From: Roseivirga sp. UBA6061
GTDB lineage: Bacteria; Bacteroidota; Bacteroidia; Cytophagales; Cyclobacteriaceae
Assembly (NCBI GenBank): GCA_002427745.1
Contig: DIYF01000043.1
Span: 1-42,277, forward strand
Direction: 5' to 3'
Length of the DNA: 42,277 nucleotides
Shown: piece after piece, positions 1 to 8,348 of the stretch
Position numbering within the stretch: the stretch's first letter is position 1
Layout: every line of letters starts with the position of its first letter
Notes under the pieces: generated by a model
Told to the model about the DNA's origin: nothing
The model's database searches: none
Seen by the model: only the letters and a program-made list of their open reading frames with translations
Program-made: the position numbers and the translations under genes

Positions 1-248
1 CCCTGGCTGTCAGTAGCTGAAACTGAATATACATTTTTGGCAAACTCATGTACGGCATAACGTCCCGGAGAGCTCCGGCTCATGCGTACTTCCAGCACTT
101 TGTTTTCAAGGTTCGAGAATTTGATTTTTACCTCAGCTTCATGGTGCACGGCATTCTCGAAAGAGACTTCGTACTCATTGTAGGTCTGGCCTTGCAGCAG
201 AAGGCTGCAGCTCAATAGCATGGCAAAAAATGTTGTTTTCAGTTTCAT
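1..248 (-). CDS. M61 family peptidase, N-terminal fragment (cut by window edge)
   Basis: The reverse strand from an ATG at 248 encodes about 82 residues and runs off the left end. It begins with a signal peptide ([10 protein letters not shown] then [11 protein letters not shown]) and continues into a beta-rich segment containing [20 protein letters not shown]. That block is characteristic of the N-terminal domain of M61 (glycyl aminopeptidase-like) proteases, which carry a zinc HExxH domain and a PDZ domain further on; neither is inside this window. The product is expected to be periplasmic or outer-membrane associated. It lies 103 nt downstream of the RidA lipoprotein gene on the same strand, with a hairpin-rich repeat between them. 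The family call rests only on this N-terminal block. Confidence 0.8.
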   Translation of the reverse strand, partial: MKLKTTFFAMLLSCSLLLQGQTYNEYEVSFENAVHHEAEVKIKFSNLENKVLEVRMSRSSPGRYAVHEFAKNVYSVSATDSQ

Positions 249-267
249 GGTTTTTTGACTTTGAGTG

Positions 268-345
268 TTGAATTTCCTCCACTTTGAGGAGAGGTGTCCG
301 TAGGACGGAGGGGTTCGAAAGACGAAGGAGGCCTGTTCCTCCATA
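268..345. repeat. Hairpin-rich intergenic element, candidate interspersed repeat
   Basis: This non-coding spacer contains three short hairpins in a row: TCCTC/GAGGA around a 6-nt loop (275-290), GTCC/GGAC around GTA (295-305), and TTCG/CGAA around a 5-nt loop (314-326). A GGAGG at 327-331 can also pair with CCTCC at 338-342. The dense purine/pyrimidine blocks (CCTCC, GGAGG) differ from the surrounding coding DNA. The layout resembles small interspersed palindromic units known from many bacterial chromosomes, but there is only one copy in this window, so its repetitive nature is inferred. Confidence 0.35.
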
Positions 346-351
346 CGCTGA

Positions 352-882
352 TTACTCAGGGTATACCGCTCTTACCTCTATTTCAATCAGCATATCCGGG
401 TTCACCAGGGTGTATACCCCAAGGGTAGATCTGGCCACTTTGTTGGGGTTGGTTTCAGCATTATTAAAAAACTCTCCGTAGGCTTTGAACCAGCCCTGGA
501 AGTCGGGTTTATTATCATTGGCGGGGTCGGGTGCCACATACACCTTCATAGCGATCACGTCTTTGAGTGTCAGCCCCTCCTCACCCAGGTATTCACCAAT
601 GCGCTTCAGTGCACTCACACTTTGCTCATAGGTGTTCCCAAAACGTTCCGGATCTCCGGCAGGTTTGGTATCATCTTTTGGGTAAGCCACAATACCGCTG
701 GCAAAGTACATGTCGCGTCCTTCCGGTACTTTTACGCCTTTTAATATAGAGGAGCCATCCCGCTCAAAGCGTATCACTTCCTCGACCCTGTTGTGCTCTG
801 CATCATTATCATGGTGCCCTTCGCAGGCAAAAAACAGAAGAACTGAGCTTAAAAGCAGACAAGGAAATAGTTTGGTTTGCAT
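352..882 (-). CDS. RidA (YjgF/YER057c) family lipoprotein
   Basis: A 176-residue protein from the ATG at 882; a longer reading from 909 would bury the signal peptide. The N-terminus is a lipoprotein signal with lipobox FFAC (Cys20), followed by an acidic EGHHDNDAE stretch of the type linked in Bacteroidota to surface-exposed lipoproteins. Residues from about 45 on match the RidA fold: an Asn-Thr-x-Glu-Gln region, a long helix ending [11 protein letters not shown], and the C-terminal block [11 protein letters not shown]...[10 protein letters not shown]. The Arg of VARS and the Glu of IEIEVRA correspond to residues used for imine/enamine hydrolysis in RidA, so activity may be kept. RidA proteins are usually cytosolic and about 125 residues; this one is exported and 30-40 residues longer before the domain. 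Its substrate is unknown. Confidence 0.85.
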   Translation of the reverse strand: MQTKLFPCLLLSSVLLFFACEGHHDNDAEHNRVEEVIRFERDGSSILKGVKVPEGRDMYFASGIVAYPKDDTKPAGDPERFGNTYEQSVSALKRIGEYLGEEGLTLKDVIAMKVYVAPDPANDNKPDFQGWFKAYGEFFNNAETNPNKVARSTLGVYTLVNPDMLIEIEVRAVYPE

Positions 883-930
883 GACGTATTTATTTGCCTG
901 AATATACAAAAACTCACCTGTCAGATAGCA

Positions 931-962
931 TTGGTTTTTACAAGGGGCAATGAGTATATTTC
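931..962 (+). promoter_or_regulatory. Possible promoter of the Asp-box protein gene
   Basis: TTGG at 931-934 and TATATTTC at 955-962, with a 20-nt spacer, approximate the Bacteroidota TTG-N17-23-TAnnTTTG pattern. The -7 box differs from consensus at its last base. It lies 22 nt before the ATG at 985, in the divergent gap to the RidA gene. This is a weak, pattern-only call. Confidence 0.3.
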
Positions 963-984
963 AAGTCAACCGTAAACTGAAGCT

Positions 985-3900
985 ATGAAAACCCTCCGAA
1001 CAATTCTGATGGCCCTCATTGCCATGCTATTGATCACGTTCGATAGTGAAGCCCAGAGAAGGAAGAAAAAATCAAAAGTCCAGGAAGGACTCACTTATGA
1101 TACAGCTCTGTATAATGCGCTCGAGTGGCGTAATATCGGACCTTTTCGTGGCGGACGTGCTACTGCGGTGGCCGGAGTGGTACAAGACCCTATGACTTAT
1201 TATATGGGGGCTACCGGTGGTGGTGTCTGGAAAACTGATGATGCCGGAAAAAGCTGGAAGAATATCTCAGATGGATTTTTTAATACCGGTTCGGTAGGAG
1301 CTATTGCAGTGTCAGAATCTGACCCGAATGTGGTATATGTGGGGATGGGAGAAGCACCCGTGCGTGGGGTTATGACCTCTCACGGAGATGGTGTTTATAA
1401 ATCTACCGATGCCGGTCAGACCTGGGAGCACCTGGGGCTGAACATGACGCGACAAATCTCGAAAATAGCGGTACATCCTGATAATCCTGACGTGGTATTT
1501 GTAGGCGCTCAGGGTAGTCCCTATGGTGCCAATGAAGAGCGCGGTATTTATCGCTCGACTGATGGTGGTAAAAACTGGACCAAAGTACATTATGTAGATG
1601 CTAACTCAGGTATCAGCGATCTGAGCATGGATATGAAGAACCCCCGGATCATTTATGCGGCTTACTGGGATCATCGCAGGTTTCCCTGGAAGGTGCAAAG
1701 TGGCGGCCCCGGTAGCGGTATCTGGAAGTCAAGTGATGGTGGTGATACCTGGACAGAACTTACCAGGGGACTGCCGGAAGGTGTAATGGGTAAAATCGGT
1801 GTATCGGTTTCCCGGGCTGATCCTAAGAGAGTCTGGGCCATAATAGAAGCGGATAAAGGCGGACTTTATAAATCAGACAATGGCGGCAAAAGCTGGAAGC
1901 TGGTTAATCCGGATCGATTGCTGAGAGCACGCTCCTGGTACTATATGCATATTCAGGCACATCCTACCGAGAAAGAATCTGTATTCGTGATGAATGCTCC
2001 GGTATTACAGTCTACAGATGGTGGACGCACTTTTGTCAACATGAGAGCACCTCATGGAGATAATCACCAGATATGGGTCAATCCCGAGCAGCCTCAGTAT
2101 ATGATCAATGCCAACGATGGCGGGGCCAATGTGTCGATCAACGGAGGACTGGACTGGTCCCGGCAAGACAATCAGCCAACCGCTCAATTTTACAGAGTAA
2201 ATGCCGATAATCAGTTCCCATACCGGGTGTATGGTGGCCAGCAGGACAATAGCTCTGTATCCATCGCTTCCCGTAAGAATGGTGCCGGTATTGGCTGGGA
2301 CGATTTCTTCTCAGTAGGTGGCTGTGAGAGTGCCTATTCTGCCTTTGACCCTGATGACCCTCAGTATGTTTACAGTGGCTGTTATCAGGGGATTATCGAT
2401 GAGTGGAATGCCAAAACCCGTCAGACCAAGGATGTGATGGCCTACCCTTTCCAGGGACTGGGAACGAATCCGAAAGATGTGAAATACCGCTTTAACTGGA
2501 ATGCTCCGATCATCGCTTCAAAACACGACCCTTCAGTTATCTACCACGCAGGCAATAAGCTGTTAAAGACCACTGACCGGGGAATTACCTGGGAAGAGAT
2601 CAGCCCTGATCTTACTAAAAATGATACTACTAAGATCGACTGGGGTGGTGGCCCAATCACCAATGAAGGTGCAGGTGGAGAAATCTATCATGCCATTTAT
2701 TATGTGGCTGAGTCTCTCCATACTCCTGATGTGATTTACACCGGTGCTGATGATGGCCTGGTGCATATCACCAAAGATGGCGGAGCGAGCTGGTCCAATA
2801 TCACCCCTCCGGACCTGGAAGAAGGTATGATCAATCAGATTGAGGTGTCTCCTCATGATGCGGGCACGGTATACCTTGCCTATAACCGGTATAAGTTCAA
2901 CGACTTCACACCACATATCTTCAAATCAACAGATTATGGCCAGACCTGGACCCGACTGGTAAATGGAATTGAAGCAGAGGCACATGTGAGAGTGGTGCGG
3001 GAAGATCCGGCCAAAAAGGACTTGCTCTATGCGGGTACGGAGCTGGGGCTCTACATCTCTTTTGATGGCGGTGTAAAGTGGAGCAAGTTTCAAAGAAACC
3101 TGCCCATCGTGCCTATCACAGACTTGATGGTGCACCACAATGACCTCATTGTGGCTACTCAGGGGCGCGCCTTCTGGATTATGGATGATGTAACACCGCT
3201 TCATCAGCTGGCAGCTGCGGCCTCGGCAGACTTCTTTGTATATGAGCCAAGAGCAGCCATCAGAGACAATGCCTTCCGTACGGCAAACCCAACTTTGGGT
3301 ACGAACCCTTACCCGGGCATCTCCATGTTTTATTATATCAAAGAAGATGTGGATACGGTTGATCTGACGATTGAGATTGTCGATGCTGAGGGAAACAGTG
3401 TGCGCACTTTCGCAACAGATGCTGAGGAGAGACAGAACAAGATCAAGAAGAAATCAGGAATGAACCGCTTCAACTGGAACCTGACCAAATCGAATTTCAA
3501 AGGCGTAGATGGCGTATTTGTGGGCCTGGGGGCTGGTGGGCATCGCGTGGCTCCGGGAAATTATACCGCTAATATTACTTTTGGCGATCAGACTGTGTCT
3601 AAGTCTCTTGAGGTAAAGCCGGACCCCAGATGGGAAGCAACGGCTGCTGATTATGCTGAGCAGCAGCAACTTCTGATCAGGTTGCGTGGGTTAATCGATG
3701 ATTTGCAGGGTGCAGCCAATGATCTCAGGTCGATGAGATCTCAGGTAAAAGATCTGAAATCCAGGGTATCGAAAGATGATTTTGAGGAGATACATACTAA
3801 AGCGGATGAGCTGATCAAGGAGATGAATAATCTTGAGGATCAAATGGTACAGCCCAAACAAAAAACCTTTCAGGATGTGATCAACTTTCCGAACAAACTG

Positions 3901-4107
3901 GAGGTAGCTTTATTACATATATATGGCACGATTGATGGTGAAGAACCACCGGTAACGAATGGCCAGAAACAAAGAGTTAATGATGTAGAAAAGGAGTTTA
4001 ATGAAGTGATGAATCAGCTGTCTGATCTACAGAAAAACGTGGCTGATTTCAATTCTCTGATGAGGGAAAAACAAGTGCCGTTCATAGCTCCTAAAAAGAA
4101 GAACTGA
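985..4107 (+). CDS. Secreted VPS10/sortilin-like Asp-box (BNR) beta-propeller protein
   Basis: A 1040-residue protein with a signal peptide (about residues 1-23, ending DSEAQ). From about residue 50 to 705 there are roughly eleven Asp-box/BNR motifs of the form S/T-x-D-x-G-x-x-W, for example [45 protein letters not shown] and ISFDGGVKW, which build sialidase/sortilin-like beta-propellers. A beta-sandwich-like segment follows (about 740-860), then a charged helical region (about 870-1030) likely to form a coiled coil. Proteins of this build and size are common in Bacteroidota and are often annotated as glycosyl hydrolases, but I see no catalytic residues that support hydrolysis. A binding or scaffold role outside the inner membrane is more likely. 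The MarR gene starts 1 nt after its stop codon. Confidence 0.85.
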   Translation: MKTLRTILMALIAMLLITFDSEAQRRKKKSKVQEGLTYDTALYNALEWRNIGPFRGGRATAVAGVVQDPMTYYMGATGGGVWKTDDAGKSWKNISDGFFNTGSVGAIAVSESDPNVVYVGMGEAPVRGVMTSHGDGVYKSTDAGQTWEHLGLNMTRQISKIAVHPDNPDVVFVGAQGSPYGANEERGIYRSTDGGKNWTKVHYVDANSGISDLSMDMKNPRIIYAAYWDHRRFPWKVQSGGPGSGIWKSSDGGDTWTELTRGLPEGVMGKIGVSVSRADPKRVWAIIEADKGGLYKSDNGGKSWKLVNPDRLLRARSWYYMHIQAHPTEKESVFVMNAPVLQSTDGGRTFVNMRAPHGDNHQIWVNPEQPQYMINANDGGANVSINGGLDWSRQDNQPTAQFYRVNADNQFPYRVYGGQQDNSSVSIASRKNGAGIGWDDFFSVGGCESAYSAFDPDDPQYVYSGCYQGIIDEWNAKTRQTKDVMAYPFQGLGTNPKDVKYRFNWNAPIIASKHDPSVIYHAGNKLLKTTDRGITWEEISPDLTKNDTTKIDWGGGPITNEGAGGEIYHAIYYVAESLHTPDVIYTGADDGLVHITKDGGASWSNITPPDLEEGMINQIEVSPHDAGTVYLAYNRYKFNDFTPHIFKSTDYGQTWTRLVNGIEAEAHVRVVREDPAKKDLLYAGTELGLYISFDGGVKWSKFQRNLPIVPITDLMVHHNDLIVATQGRAFWIMDDVTPLHQLAAAASADFFVYEPRAAIRDNAFRTANPTLGTNPYPGISMFYYIKEDVDTVDLTIEIVDAEGNSVRTFATDAEERQNKIKKKSGMNRFNWNLTKSNFKGVDGVFVGLGAGGHRVAPGNYTANITFGDQTVSKSLEVKPDPRWEATAADYAEQQQLLIRLRGLIDDLQGAANDLRSMRSQVKDLKSRVSKDDFEEIHTKADELIKEMNNLEDQMVQPKQKTFQDVINFPNKLEVALLHIYGTIDGEEPPVTNGQKQRVNDVEKEFNEVMNQLSDLQKNVADFNSLMREKQVPFIAPKKKN

Positions 4108-4108
4108 T

Positions 4109-4591
4109 TTGAAGAGAAACATAGTAGAAGAGCTGGGAAGCCTTGCTCTGGCCACTCGTCTGAAAAGTCTGAGCGAAAGACTGGCGAAAGATGTAGGCCT
4201 CATTTACAAAGAACTGTCATTTGATTTTGAGCCCAGGTGGTTTGCCATGATTTATGCCCTCAAGGGTAAGGACACCCTGGCGGTTACCGAGCTTTCTGCC
4301 ATGCTGCAGCAGACTCACCCGGCCGTAAATCAGGTAGCCAATGTATTGGTGGAAAAGGGGCTGGTAATTGAATCAAAAGATGAAACCGACCAAAGGAAGC
4401 GTCTCTTAAAGCTCAGCCGGTCTGGCAGTGCCCTGGTAAACAAAATGGAGGGAATCTGGGAAAAGATTAAAGTGGCCAATGACGAACTGCTCAAAGAGAC
4501 AGACCCTGATTTCCTGGTCAGAGTACAAAAGCTCGAAGAAGCCCTCGAAGATAGGAATATGTATGACAGAGTGAGGCAACAACTCGGCTGA
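4109..4591 (+). CDS. MarR family transcriptional regulator
   Basis: A 160-residue protein read from a TTG at 4109, one base after the stop of the upstream gene; no in-frame ATG precedes the conserved region, so TTG is the best start and suggests translational coupling. Residues about 60-110 form a MarR winged helix: LAVTELSAMLQQTHPAVNQV is the helix-turn-helix, and DETDQRKRLLKLSRSG is the wing followed by the conserved helix. The flanking helices at both ends would form the dimer interface. MarR proteins usually repress nearby genes in response to small ligands. The two following intergenic regions share a GCTTACGTWA sequence that could be its operator. The ligand is unknown. Confidence 0.87.
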   Translation: MKRNIVEELGSLALATRLKSLSERLAKDVGLIYKELSFDFEPRWFAMIYALKGKDTLAVTELSAMLQQTHPAVNQVANVLVEKGLVIESKDETDQRKRLLKLSRSGSALVNKMEGIWEKIKVANDELLKETDPDFLVRVQKLEEALEDRNMYDRVRQQLG

Positions 4592-4741
4592 TCAGGCAGG
4601 GTAAATAGTGTCCGGTTGTTTTTTCAGATTGTGCATTTTCGTTCAGTCCTTTACATACACTTTTTAATGAGAATACTGTAAGGTCTTCATAGTCAGTCTT
4701 TTGAGGTTGTAAGAGATAGTTTGGAACTATTCTTGATACTG

Positions 4742-4758
4742 CGTAAGTGCTTACGTTA
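4742..4758. promoter_or_regulatory. Inverted repeat upstream of the S41 protease gene, possible MarR operator
   Basis: CGTAAG and CTTACG arms (4742-4747, 4750-4755) flank a TG centre, and the sequence ends 7 nt before the ATG at 4766. Its right half, GCTTACGTTA (4749-4758), recurs almost exactly at 5728-5737 in front of the next gene. The position and symmetry suit a repressor site; the link to the MarR protein encoded just upstream is inference. Confidence 0.4.
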
Positions 4759-4765
4759 GTAGTTT

Positions 4766-5713
4766 ATGAAAAGAATTATTATCTCCATTGGCCTGTTACT
4801 TTTTTCCACGCTTACCATCTTCGCTCAGGAGTCTTTTGATAAGGCTGAGGTCGTCAACCGGCTGGCTGAGATCATGAATGAAAATTATGTCTTTCCGGAC
4901 AAAGGGAAGGCCATGCATGATCTGATCAAATCTAAGCTCCAAAAAGGTGAGTATGATGAAATCACCACGGCTGATGCGCTTGCCGAACAATTGGATGCTG
5001 ACCTTAAATCCATCATTTATGATAAGCATATCCGGGTACGCTTTAGTAAAGAGCGGGTAAATGCTATTCAGAACAGGGAGCCCGGGGGAGGCAGAGGAAT
5101 ACCCGATCACTATGGCTTCAAAGAGGTGAAAATCCTGGAAGACAATATAGGCTATCTGGACCTGAGAGGCTTTATGGATATGCGTCTGGCCCGAAAGGCG
5201 GCCAAGAAAGCCATGGATAAACTCATTGAGGCCGATGCCATTATTTTTGATCTGAGACAAAACGGTGGAGGTTCTCCTTCCATGATTCGTTTCATCTCCT
5301 CTTATATTTTCGGAGAAGAACCGGTGCATCTCAACGATTTTTACTGGCGCCCCAGCGATAGCTATTCTGAATCCTGGACCAGGCCCTCAGCCGCTTCAGT
5401 ACATAAACCTGATATTCCTGTCTATGTGCTTACCAGTAGCTATACATTTTCTGCGGCTGAGGAATTTACCTACAATCTGAAAAACCTTAAGAGAGCGACT
5501 ATCATCGGGGAGACAACGGGAGGCGGAGCCCATCCCGGAGGCCCAATGATCATCAATGATTCTTTTTTTGTAAATGTACCTCAGGGCCGGGCGATCAACC
5601 CCATTACCAAAACCAACTGGGAGGGTACGGGTATTGAACCTCATATTAAGACTACCAAAGAAGCAGCACTGGACAAGGCTCTCGAATTAGCAAAAAGAGC
5701 ACTTGCAAATTGA
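4766..5713 (+). CDS. Secreted S41 family serine peptidase (IRBP/tricorn-like)
   Basis: A 315-residue protein with a signal peptide (residues 1-20, ending TIFAQ). After an N-terminal helical bundle (about 25-110), the S41 core includes DLRQNGGGSPSMIRF and TSSYTFSAAEEF (223-234), where Ser229 is the likely nucleophile. The next motif, GETTGGGAHPGG, has no Lys at the position of the Ser/Lys dyad of CtpA/Prc. The protein therefore resembles the retinoid-binding-protein/tricorn-core branch of S41, which uses a different catalytic arrangement. There is no PDZ domain. It follows the MarR gene by 174 nt and precedes a permease gene by 81 nt. Substrate unknown; periplasmic or secreted location expected. 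Confidence 0.85.
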   Translation: MKRIIISIGLLLFSTLTIFAQESFDKAEVVNRLAEIMNENYVFPDKGKAMHDLIKSKLQKGEYDEITTADALAEQLDADLKSIIYDKHIRVRFSKERVNAIQNREPGGGRGIPDHYGFKEVKILEDNIGYLDLRGFMDMRLARKAAKKAMDKLIEADAIIFDLRQNGGGSPSMIRFISSYIFGEEPVHLNDFYWRPSDSYSESWTRPSAASVHKPDIPVYVLTSSYTFSAAEEFTYNLKNLKRATIIGETTGGGAHPGGPMIINDSFFVNVPQGRAINPITKTNWEGTGIEPHIKTTKEAALDKALELAKRALAN

Positions 5714-5727
5714 GTAGTTCAGTTACC

Positions 5728-5737
5728 GCTTACGTAA
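5728..5737. promoter_or_regulatory. Second copy of the GCTTACGTWA motif
   Basis: GCTTACGTAA at 5728-5737 contains the perfect 8-bp palindrome TTACGTAA and matches GCTTACGTTA at 4749-4758 in nine of ten bases. It sits in the 81-nt gap before the permease start at 5795. It may be a second operator for the MarR protein, but two copies cannot prove this. Confidence 0.35.
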
Positions 5738-5794
5738 ATCGCCTCAAAGGCTGTTTCCGGAGCCTCTATATTCATCTAATCCAATTTCCAGGTC

Positions 5795-8176
5795 ATGATC
5801 AAGAACCATATCAAAATAGCCTTCAGAAGCCTGCTTAAGAGCAAGGGCACTTCTATTATCAATGTGTTAGGACTTTCCATCGGGATGGCCTGCTGTATGA
5901 TCATTTTTCTGTTCGTTCAGAACGAGCTGTCATATGACCGTTTTCATCAGAAGTCTGACAACATTTTTAGGGTACTTACCATTGACGAAGCCCTTGGCGT
6001 GAGCAGTAGCCTGGTAGGAATCACTCTGCCTGCTTTGGGAGAGGCGATGGAAGATCAGTTTCCGGAAGTGGTGAACCGGGTCAGGATGCTTACACAAGGG
6101 CGCCAGCTGATCAACTATGAACAGCAGGGCTTTTATACACAGCATTTTGCTTATGCCGAGCCTTCACTGTTTGAGGTTTTCGATTTTAAGCTGATTGACG
6201 GAGATACAGATGCTGCTTTGAGCGCACCCAATACTGTGGTGTTTACAGAAAGTATGGCAAAGCGCACTTTTGGTAATGATGACCCCATAGGTAAGCGGGT
6301 AGATATCGGAAATCAGACCGGCCTGGAGGTGGTAGCGGTTATGAAAGACGTGACCGAAAACAGCCACCTCAACTTTGATGTAATTGTCTCTATGGAGCAG
6401 GCGGATACCACATCCAATTTTGCTCAGTTCCTGGGCTCCTGGCAGAGCATCAGCATGGTTACTTATGTAGAGCTGGCCAGTCCGGATAATGAGGAGCCGG
6501 TAAAGGCAAAAATGGAAGAGCTGATTCGCGCCAATAATGTGGGAGATAACTTCAAGGTTACCTTACAGCCATTGAAAGATGCCCATTTGAAATCCAGCGG
6601 CATCCTCTTTGAAAACTATAACCTGAATAAGACGGACGAAGGCTATGTCTACACCCTGGCAGCCGTGGGCATCTTTGTCATACTCATTGCCTCCTTTAAC
6701 TTCATGAATCTCTCCACTGCCCGGTCTGCCAACAGAGCTCAGGAAGTGGGAGTTCGTAAAGTCTTCGGGGCAATTCGCAAACAGTTGATAAATCAGTTCA
6801 TGATTGAGTCAGTGATTGTGAGTTTTGTTTCCCTGGTTCTCGCTATTGGCCTGGTTACGGCTGTGGGGTCTGCTGTTAACCTGCCTTTTGATGATAATCT
6901 GGCCATTGTTTTTCTTTCTAATCCTGTATGGCTGGCAGGTGCTTTGGCGTTCACGCTACTGCTGGGTCTTTTCTCAGGAAGTTATCCGGCCTTGTTGCTT
7001 TCTGCCTATAATCCCATCAGTATTCTTCGGGGCTCTTTCAAAACCAGCTCCAAAGGGGTGATTCTGAGGAAAGGCCTGGTGATATTCCAGTTCACAATTT
7101 CTATTGTGATGATCATTGGTACTACCATAGTCTACGACCAGCTGCAGTTACTGAGAAATGCAGATAAGGGCTTTGACACGGAGCAGATCGTTACGCTGAA
7201 TATTGGAGCCCCTGGGTTGCAGCAGTCCATTCCGGTACTAAAGAATAAGCTGGAGCAGAACCCGGCTATTACGGCTACAGCTCGCACGGGAGGTATGCCG
7301 GGCCGTACTTTTGGCAGAAGAGGGGTGGTGCCGGAAGGTGCATCGCAGGAGGACACATGGATAGTCAGTGTGCTCAATTTTGATGAAAGCTATGTAGAAC
7401 TGATGGGCATGGAGGTTGCAGAAGGGCGCATGTTCGATCGTGATATCCAGACAGACCAACAGGAAGCTATTCTGATCAACGAGGCCATGGCCAAAGAACT
7501 GGCATGGGATGATCCTGTGGGTAAAAAGATTGGCTTTGGTCAGAACCAACGAACAATCATTGGGGTGGTAAAAGATTTTCACTTCGCTTCCATGAGGTTC
7601 AAAATAGAACCCCTGGCCATGTTTTTCACTCCTAATGGCGGAGGTAACCTCGCTGTTAAGTTCAATGCAGCCAATGTATCCCAGACCATGGATTTTGTGC
7701 AGAAAGCCTGGAATGAGGTGTATCCAAATAGTCCCATTGAATATCGCTTCTTTGATGAAGAGTTTGGGCAGCAATACGAATCTGACGAGCGCTTTGGTCG
7801 CCTGGTGTTTAGCTTTACCTGGCTGGCTATCTTTATAGCCTGTCTCGGTTTGTTCGGGCTCTCGGCCTTCACAGCTGAGCAAAAGACAAAAGAGATAGGG
7901 GTGCGTAAAGTATTAGGGGCTTCTATTTCAGGTATTGTCGTGCTGCTTTCAAAACAGTTCACAAAGCTTATCATCGTTGCTATGGTCCTGGCCAGTCCGC
8001 TCGCCTATTTCATGATGGACACCTGGCTAAACGATTTTGCTTATCGGGTGGATATCAATTGGTTCTGGTTCCTCGTTTCAGCTGTAGCAGCCCTTCTGAT
8101 AGCGCTGCTCACCGTTACTTTTCAGTCTGTAAAGGCGGCTATGATCAACCCGGCCAGGTCTCTGAGATGCGAATAG
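5795..8176 (+). CDS. ABC transporter permease, MacB/FtsX type with two FtsX domains
   Basis: A 793-residue inner-membrane protein. It starts with the typical MIKNHIKIAFRSLLKSKGTS amphipathic stretch and a transmembrane helix, then a MacB-like periplasmic domain (about 45-280). A first FtsX block of three membrane segments follows (about 285-410), containing ARSANRAQEVGVRKVFGA. A second periplasmic domain (about 430-660) and a second FtsX block (about 670-785) follow, with TKEIGVRKVLGAS. This duplicated layout is common in Bacteroidota permeases that work with a LolD/MacB-like ATPase. No ATPase gene lies next to it, so the partner must be encoded elsewhere. The export substrate is unknown; the S41 neighbours hint at envelope maintenance but do not prove it. 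Confidence 0.9.
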   Translation: MIKNHIKIAFRSLLKSKGTSIINVLGLSIGMACCMIIFLFVQNELSYDRFHQKSDNIFRVLTIDEALGVSSSLVGITLPALGEAMEDQFPEVVNRVRMLTQGRQLINYEQQGFYTQHFAYAEPSLFEVFDFKLIDGDTDAALSAPNTVVFTESMAKRTFGNDDPIGKRVDIGNQTGLEVVAVMKDVTENSHLNFDVIVSMEQADTTSNFAQFLGSWQSISMVTYVELASPDNEEPVKAKMEELIRANNVGDNFKVTLQPLKDAHLKSSGILFENYNLNKTDEGYVYTLAAVGIFVILIASFNFMNLSTARSANRAQEVGVRKVFGAIRKQLINQFMIESVIVSFVSLVLAIGLVTAVGSAVNLPFDDNLAIVFLSNPVWLAGALAFTLLLGLFSGSYPALLLSAYNPISILRGSFKTSSKGVILRKGLVIFQFTISIVMIIGTTIVYDQLQLLRNADKGFDTEQIVTLNIGAPGLQQSIPVLKNKLEQNPAITATARTGGMPGRTFGRRGVVPEGASQEDTWIVSVLNFDESYVELMGMEVAEGRMFDRDIQTDQQEAILINEAMAKELAWDDPVGKKIGFGQNQRTIIGVVKDFHFASMRFKIEPLAMFFTPNGGGNLAVKFNAANVSQTMDFVQKAWNEVYPNSPIEYRFFDEEFGQQYESDERFGRLVFSFTWLAIFIACLGLFGLSAFTAEQKTKEIGVRKVLGASISGIVVLLSKQFTKLIIVAMVLASPLAYFMMDTWLNDFAYRVDINWFWFLVSAVAALLIALLTVTFQSVKAAMINPARSLRCE

Positions 8177-8348
8177 TTAACATATTTTAACAAAAAATCG
8201 AGGCTCATCGACAAACCTGACCTCAATATGGCGGTATAATTGATGAGTGGTTGACAATTAGAACCTTAGTGTCTTCGAATTCGTTTGAAAATCACTAGAT
8301 TTAAGACTACCTGAAATAGAATAAGTAAGAAGAAAATTGCGAGTTGAT

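Noticed and set aside
7238..7882. A 214-codon minus-strand open frame inside the permease gene
   Set aside because: Its composition (many Cys, His and Pro) is unlike a natural protein and the opposite strand encodes a conserved FtsX domain.
8233..8256. TATAAT and TTGACA upstream of the Prc gene
   Set aside because: They are in the wrong order and Bacteroidota promoters use a different consensus; no TAnnTTTG box at the right spacing was found.
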